A stretch of DNA of 64,000 nucleotides from PRO6 sp035565775 (lineage in GTDB: Bacteria; Pseudomonadota; Alphaproteobacteria; Rhizobiales; Xanthobacteraceae): NCBI GenBank assembly GCA_035565775.1, contig DATMRW010000008.1, positions 169,530 through 233,529 on the forward strand, read 5' to 3'. The notes beneath the pieces were generated by a model, which did no database searches, was not told the origin of the DNA, and saw nothing but the letters and a program-made list of their open reading frames with translations. This document shows positions 59,527-64,000 of this stretch, piece after piece; the stretch's first letter is position 1, and each line of letters begins with the position of its first letter. A program made the position numbers and the translations under genes.

Positions 59527-60225
59527 TCAGGCTGCGTCGCGACGCGGCCGACCACCATCGCCTTCAGCCAAACGCTTGTCCTGCGCCATCGGATCGTGCT
59601 CAAGGATTTCGCCCTTGAAGATCCAGACCTTCACGCCGCAGGTGCCGAAGGTGGTGAACGCAGTGGCCACACCGTAGTCGATGTCGGCGCGGAGCGTGTG
59701 CAGCGGCACGCGACCTTCGCGATACCACTCCATGCGCGCGATTTCAGCGCCGCCGAGACGGCCCGAGCAGTTGATCCGGATGCCGCCAGCGCCGAGACGC
59801 ATGGCCGACTGGACCGCCCGCTTCATCGCACGCCGGAACGCAACGCGGCGCTCGAGCTGCTGGGCAATCGACTCTGCAACCAGGGTTGCATCAAGCTCAG
59901 GCTTGCGGATCTCGACGATGTTGATGGCAACATCCGACGAGGTGATGTCCGAAACCTTCTTGCGGATTTTGTCGATGTCCGCGCCCTTCTTGCCGATCAC
60001 GACACCCGGGCGAGCCGAGTGGATGGTGACGCGGCACTTCTTGTGCGGGCGTTCGATGACAATACGCGCTACCGCGGCCTGCTTCAACTCCTTGTGGAGC
60101 AGTTCGCGAATCTTGGCGTCTTCATGCAGGAGCTTGGAATACTCGCTCTTGCCTGCATACCAACGGGAATCCCAGGTCCGGTTGATGCCGAGACGCAGCC
60201 CGATCGGATTGATCTTCTGACCCAT
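59527..60225 (-). CDS. rpsC: 30S ribosomal protein S3
   Basis: A 232-residue protein with a KH domain (RPGVVIGKKGADIDKIRKKV) and the C-terminal domain AGGIRINCSGRLGGAEIAR, LRADIDYGVATAFTTFGTCG. It helps unwind mRNA at the entry. 16 bases after rplV. Confidence 0.98.
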   Translation of the reverse strand: MGQKINPIGLRLGINRTWDSRWYAGKSEYSKLLHEDAKIRELLHKELKQAAVARIVIERPHKKCRVTIHSARPGVVIGKKGADIDKIRKKVSDITSSDVAINIVEIRKPELDATLVAESIAQQLERRVAFRRAMKRAVQSAMRLGAGGIRINCSGRLGGAEIARMEWYREGRVPLHTLRADIDYGVATAFTTFGTCGVKVWIFKGEILEHDPMAQDKRLAEGDGGRPRRDAA

Positions 60226-60241
60226 CGTGTTCTCCTGCGCC

Positions 60242-60628
60242 TTATGCGGCTGCTTCTTCGTCGATCTGGCGAACGACGATCGTCAGCTGCGCAAACGGCT
60301 TCATGATACGGCCCGAACGGCCACGGCCGCGGGGCGAGAAACGCTTCATGACGATGCCCTTGCCGACATGCGCCTCGGACACGATCAGGGCGTCGACGTC
60401 CAGATCGTGGTTGTTTTCAGCGTTGGCGATTGCCGACTCGAGGCACTTCTTCACGTCAACGGCGATGCGCTTACGCGAGAACTGCAGATCGGCCAGGGCC
60501 GACGCTGCCGGCTTGCCCCGAATGAGCTGCGCAACGAGATTGAGCTTCTGCGGGCTGACGCGAAGCATTCTCGCTACCGCCTTAGCCTCATTGTCCGGAA
60601 GGCGCCGGTCGCGCTTGGGTTTGCTCAT
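60242..60628 (-). CDS. rplV: 50S ribosomal protein L22
   Basis: A 128-residue tunnel protein: LRVSPQKLNLVAQLIRGKPA, and the long loop end MKRFSPRGRGRSGRIMKP. ATG at 60628; the TTG one codon upstream is ignored. 11 bases after rpsS. Confidence 0.98.
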   Translation of the reverse strand: MSKPKRDRRLPDNEAKAVARMLRVSPQKLNLVAQLIRGKPAASALADLQFSRKRIAVDVKKCLESAIANAENNHDLDVDALIVSEAHVGKGIVMKRFSPRGRGRSGRIMKPFAQLTIVVRQIDEEAAA

Positions 60629-60639
60629 CAAATTCGTCC

Positions 60640-60918
60640 TTAAGACCGTTTGGCTTTCTTGTCGCCGGCGTGGCCATGGAAGGTCCGCGTCGGCGAGAAT
60701 TCGCCAAATTTATGCCCGACCATCTCTTCGTTCACCGAAACCGGCACATGCTTGTGCCCGTTGTAGACGCCGAACGTGAGGCCTACGAATTGCGGCAGGA
60801 TCGTCGAGCGGCGGCTCCAGATCTTGATAACGTCGTGCCGACCCGAAGCGCGCGCCGCGTCTGCCTTCTTGAGCAGCGAAGCCTCGACGAACGGGCCCTT
60901 CCACACTGAACGTGCCAT
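60640..60918 (-). CDS. rpsS: 30S ribosomal protein S19
   Basis: A 92-residue 30S head protein: MARSVWKGPFVEASLLKKAD, RRSTILPQFVGLTFGVYNGH, GHKFGEFSPTRTFHGHAGDK. 15 bases after rplB. Confidence 0.98.
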   Translation of the reverse strand: MARSVWKGPFVEASLLKKADAARASGRHDVIKIWSRRSTILPQFVGLTFGVYNGHKHVPVSVNEEMVGHKFGEFSPTRTFHGHAGDKKAKRS

Positions 60919-60933
60919 GGTGGACGATCCTTA

Positions 60934-61767
60934 TTACTTCTTCCGCTTGTGGCGGCTGACGAGAATGAACTTCGTGGTCGACTTATTCCGGCGGGTCTTC
61001 TTGCCCTTGGTCGGCTGACCCCACGGGGTAACCGGGTGACGACCACCGGACGTGCGCCCTTCACCACCACCGTGCGGGTGATCGATCGGGTTCATGGACA
61101 CACCGCGGTTGCCAGGCCGGCGGCCGAGCCAACGCGAACGACCAGCCTTGCCGATCGTGGTGTTCATGTGATCCGGGTTCGACACCGCGCCGACGGTCGC
61201 CTTGCAGCGGCCGTGAACGAGGCGCTGCTCGCCCGAGTTCAGACGCAGGATGACGTATTCCTGGTCGCGGCCGACGATCTGGGCGTAGGTGCCCGCCGAA
61301 CGCGCGATCTGACCACCCTTGCCGATCTTCAGCTCGACGTTGTGGACGATCGTACCGACCGGCATGTTGCCGAGCGGCATCGCGTTGCCCGGCTTGACGT
61401 CGGCGTAGTCCGCCGAGACGACGGTGTCGCCGACGGCCAGACGCTGCGGCGCCAGAATGTACGACAGCTCGCCGTCCTCGTACTTGATCAGCGCAATGAA
61501 TGCGGTCCGGTTCGGATCGTATTCGAGGCGCTCGACCACTGCCGGCACGTCGGTCTTGACGCGACGGAAATCGACCAAGCGGTAGGACTGCTTGTGGCCG
61601 CCACCACGGAAACGGACGGTGGTCCGGCCCGTGTTGTTGCGGCCGCCGGCCGAGGTCTTACCCTCGGTCAGCACCTTGACCGGCTTGCCCTTGTAGAGGC
61701 CGGAGCGGTCGACGATGACCAGCTGGCGCTGACCAGGAGTCGTCGGATTGATTTTCTTCAGTGACAT
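60934..61767 (-). CDS. rplB: 50S ribosomal protein L2
   Basis: A 277-residue protein needed for the peptidyl-transferase centre and subunit joining: KTSAGGRNNTGRTTVRFRGG, ARSAGTYAQIVGRDQEYVIL, MNPIDHPHGGGEGRTSGGRH with the conserved histidine loop. 12 bases after rplW. Confidence 0.98.
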   Translation of the reverse strand: MSLKKINPTTPGQRQLVIVDRSGLYKGKPVKVLTEGKTSAGGRNNTGRTTVRFRGGGHKQSYRLVDFRRVKTDVPAVVERLEYDPNRTAFIALIKYEDGELSYILAPQRLAVGDTVVSADYADVKPGNAMPLGNMPVGTIVHNVELKIGKGGQIARSAGTYAQIVGRDQEYVILRLNSGEQRLVHGRCKATVGAVSNPDHMNTTIGKAGRSRWLGRRPGNRGVSMNPIDHPHGGGEGRTSGGRHPVTPWGQPTKGKKTRRNKSTTKFILVSRHKRKK

Positions 61768-61779
61768 GGTCGTACCGCC

Positions 61780-62076
61780 TTACAGTCCGGTCGTCACATC
61801 GATGCGCTGACCCTCTTCGAGAGTCACGATCGCGCGCTTCGTGTCGGATTGAGATCCGAAAGTGCCGCGGAAGGCCTTCTTCTTGCCCTTGCGCACAATG
61901 GTGTTGACGCTCTTCACCTTCACGTCGAACAGCTTTTCCACCGCCTCTTTGATCTGGGGCTTGGTGGCCTTGGTGCTGACCTTGAAGATGACCTTGTTGT
62001 GTTCAGACGCGGTCGTTGCCTTCTCGGTGATGACCGGCGCAACGATCAGGTCGTAGTGCTTGCCTTCGACAGTCAT
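61780..62076 (-). CDS. rplW: 50S ribosomal protein L23
   Basis: A 98-residue protein at the tunnel exit that docks trigger factor and SRP: DLIVAPVITEKATTASEHNK, IKEAVEKLFDVKVKSVNTIV, KKKAFRGTFG. Start overlaps rplD by ATGA. Confidence 0.98.
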   Translation of the reverse strand: MTVEGKHYDLIVAPVITEKATTASEHNKVIFKVSTKATKPQIKEAVEKLFDVKVKSVNTIVRKGKKKAFRGTFGSQSDTKRAIVTLEEGQRIDVTTGL

Positions 62077-62693
62077 TTGAAACGCGCCTCCAAAGCTTCG
62101 ATCGCGGCCTTGGTCAGCACGAGCTGCTGGCGACGCAAAATGTCATAGACGTTAATACCCTGAATCGGGAGCACGTCGATATGAGGAATGTTGCGCGCCG
62201 CGACGGCGAATTTATCGTGAACCGACGCGCCATCGATGATCAGCGCGCTGGTGAGACCGAGCGACGAGAAGTGGCTCAGCAAGGTCTTGGTCTTGCCGTC
62301 CTCGAGCGCCGCGCTGTCGATCACGATCAGACCGCCGGACTGAGCCTTCGCGGACAGAGCGTGACGGAGCGCAAGCGCGCGCACTTTCTTCGGCAGGTCG
62401 AACGCATGGCTGCGAACGACCGGACCGAATGCGCGACCACCACCACGGAACTGCGGCACGCTGGCCGAGCTGTGACGGGCGCCGCCGGTGCCCTTCTGCT
62501 TGTACATCTTCTTGCCGGTGCGGGCGATCTCCGAACGACCCTTGGTCTTCCGGGTACCGGCCTGCCGCTTGGCAAGCTGCCAGTTGATGCAGCGCTGGAT
62601 GATATCCTTGCGCGGCTCGAGGCCGAAGATCGCGTCGTTCAGCTGAACCGAACCTGCGTCCTTGCCCTCAAGCGTGGTGACCTTCAGTTCCAT
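62073..62693 (-). CDS. rplD: 50S ribosomal protein L4
   Basis: A 206-residue protein with a tunnel-lining loop: RQAGTRKTKGRSEIARTGKK, QKGTGGARHSSASVPQFRGG, HALSAKAQSGGLIVID. In enterobacteria L4 also represses the S10 operon. ATG at 62693 overlaps the rplC stop by one base. Confidence 0.98.
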   Translation of the reverse strand: MELKVTTLEGKDAGSVQLNDAIFGLEPRKDIIQRCINWQLAKRQAGTRKTKGRSEIARTGKKMYKQKGTGGARHSSASVPQFRGGGRAFGPVVRSHAFDLPKKVRALALRHALSAKAQSGGLIVIDSAALEDGKTKTLLSHFSSLGLTSALIIDGASVHDKFAVAARNIPHIDVLPIQGINVYDILRRQQLVLTKAAIEALEARFK

Positions 62694-63424
62694 CACGCGC
62701 CCTCCTTCTCCGCTGCAACTTCTTCAGCCGGAGCCGCCTGTTCGGCACCCACGACGCGGAATTTACCAGGCTTCGGCGCACCTTCCGGCAGCGGCTTCTT
62801 CACGGCGTCACGCACCATGATCCAGCCACCCTTCGAACCGGGGACAGCACCCTCAACCAACACCAGACCACGCTCGACGTCGGTCTGAACCACACGCAGG
62901 TTCAGCGTCGTGATCCGATCGCTACCCATGTGGCCAGGCATCTTCTTGTTCTTGAAGGTGCGGCCCGGGTCCTGACGCATACCGGTCGAACCGATCGAAC
63001 GGTGGGACACCGACACGCCGTGCGTTGCACGCAGGCCGCCGAAGTTCCAACGCTTCATACCGCCGGCGAACCCCTTACCGATCGAGGTGCCGGTGACGTC
63101 GACGAACTGCCCGACGACGAAGTGGTCAGCCAGAATCTCTGCGCCCACCGGGATCACGGCGTCTTCCGACACCCGGAACTCGGCGACCTTGCGCTTCGGC
63201 TCAACCTTGGCCGCGGCAAACTGGCCACGTTCCGCTTTCGGCATATAGACGGTCTTGCGCGAGCCCGATCCGAGCTGCAGCGAGACGTAGCCGTTCTTGT
63301 CCTTGGTGCGATGGCCCACAACCTGGCAATTGCCCAATTTCAGCACGGTCACTGGAATGTGCTCACCGGCCTCTGTAAAGACCCGTGTCATTCCGACCTT
63401 CTGTGCGATCACTCCGGAGCGCAT
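62693..63424 (-). CDS. rplC: 50S ribosomal protein L3
   Basis: A 243-residue protein: MRSGVIAQKVGMTRVFTEAG, GFAGGMKRWNFGGLRATHGV, HRSIGSTGMRQDPGRTFKNK. The glutamate/alanine-rich C-terminal extension (AEEVAAEKEGA) is usual in this group. 54 bases after rpsJ. Confidence 0.98.
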   Translation of the reverse strand: MRSGVIAQKVGMTRVFTEAGEHIPVTVLKLGNCQVVGHRTKDKNGYVSLQLGSGSRKTVYMPKAERGQFAAAKVEPKRKVAEFRVSEDAVIPVGAEILADHFVVGQFVDVTGTSIGKGFAGGMKRWNFGGLRATHGVSVSHRSIGSTGMRQDPGRTFKNKKMPGHMGSDRITTLNLRVVQTDVERGLVLVEGAVPGSKGGWIMVRDAVKKPLPEGAPKPGKFRVVGAEQAAPAEEVAAEKEGA

Positions 63425-63478
63425 CGGCGTGCTTCCTGTTCTCTCTGTCCGCGTAGTCTGGACAAGCTAATTTCAATC

Positions 63479-63787
63479 TTAGAGTTTGATCTCGACGTCG
63501 ACGCCAGCCGCCAGGTCGAGCTTCATCAAAGCATCAACGGTCTGGGGGGTCGGATCGACGATGTCGAGCAAACGCTTGTGCGTCCGCATCTCAAACTGCT
63601 CACGGCTCTTCTTATCGACGTGCGGCGAACGGTTGACGGTAAACTTTTCGATGCGAGTGGGCAGCGGGATCGGACCACGCACCTGGGCGCCGGTCCTCTT
63701 CGCCGTATTCACGATCTCGCGCGTCGACGTATCGAGGATACGGTGATCGAACGCTTTGAGACGAATGCGAATATTTTGGCCGTTCAT
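63479..63787 (-). CDS. rpsJ: 30S ribosomal protein S10
   Basis: A 102-residue 30S head protein, also the NusG/NusB partner in antitermination: [60 protein letters not shown]. 78 bases after tuf, which is probably in the same transcript. Confidence 0.98.
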
Positions 63788-63865
63788 TGTGTCACTCCGG
63801 AAGAATGCGAATGGCGACTGGCGAGCAGGTGCAGACCACCCGCCATTCGCTGCTCCCTAATTCAA

Positions 63866-64000
63866 TCACTCGATGATCGATGCGACGACACCGGCGCCGA
63901 CGGTACGGCCGCCTTCGCGGATAGCGAAACGCAGCTTTTCTTCCATCGCGATCGGCACGATCAGGTGCACTTCCATGGCGATGTTGTCGCCCGGCATCAC
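63866..64000 (-). CDS. tuf: Elongation factor Tu, C-terminal end (partial)
   Basis: The last 44 codons of EF-Tu run in from the right window edge: VMPGDNIAMEVHLIVPIAME and EKLRFAIREGGRTVGAGVVA, then SIIE and TGA. This is the conserved domain III end that contacts aminoacyl-tRNA. The rest of the gene lies beyond the window. Confidence 0.97.
   Translation of the reverse strand: MMPGDNIAMEVHLIVPIAMEEKLRFAIREGGRTVGAGVVASIIE

Noticed and set aside
1..64000. CRISPR array, insertion sequences or prophage genes
   Set aside because: No regularly spaced repeats, transposase, integrase or phage structural genes were seen. The only repetitive coding stretches are the RTX repeats and the adk tail.

Overview
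The window looks like chromosomal DNA of a GC-rich alphaproteobacterium of the Bradyrhizobium/Rhodopseudomonas/Afipia group (Nitrobacteraceae). This is inferred from the order and protein sequences of the S10-spc-alpha ribosomal operon (48.3-64 kb, minus strand, with tuf entering at the right edge), from the fused indolepyruvate-type oxidoreductase, the ATP12 chaperone, and the small-LID adenylate kinase. Nearly all genes are on the minus strand. Several starts are GTG or TTG candidates and were placed by Shine-Dalgarno sequences.

Left edge (1-5.3 kb) is accessory DNA: a broken epoxide hydrolase, a tRNA-Arg(TCG), an XRE regulator, a ~1000-residue DUF4214/RTX secreted protein and a small lipoprotein.

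The 5.4-23.0 kb block is the most interesting part. It holds sulfolactate sulfo-lyase-like suyAB, two sulfolactate dehydrogenase-like genes (slcC, comC types), a TauE-type sulfite exporter, an ABC importer with two paralogous binding proteins, two HutC-type GntR regulators, a ThDP-dependent decarboxylase/lyase, and an operon in which a four-subunit succinate dehydrogenase-like complex is interleaved with a two-subunit class I fumarase-like enzyme. Near-identical 18-bp palindromes lie before suyA, before the ABC genes and before the Sdh/Fum operon, suggesting one regulon. Read as chemistry, the set fits conversion of 3-sulfopropanoate (a succinate analogue) via 3-sulfoacrylate to sulfolactate, then pyruvate plus sulfite. 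This is a hypothesis; other C3/C4 acids are possible.

The 23.2-32.3 kb block is a CoA-thioester operon (SCP2-type thiolase, DUF35 Zn-ribbon protein, MaoC hydratase, DapA-like lyase, Nudix hydrolase, D-threonine-aldolase-like enzyme) preceded by a three-domain 2-oxoacid:ferredoxin oxidoreductase.

The 32.6-48.3 kb block is mostly housekeeping: propionyl-CoA carboxylase beta, a PEP-mutase/isocitrate lyase family protein, a class D beta-lactamase, FliK/FlhB-like proteins, ATP12, an RluA-type pseudouridine synthase, an esterase, RarA, a DegP-type protease, a porin with two tandem Pho boxes, and a secreted ankyrin protein.

In the ribosomal operon, secY is followed by an adenylate kinase carrying a ~310-residue lysine/alanine-rich histone H1-like tail, a striking fusion.
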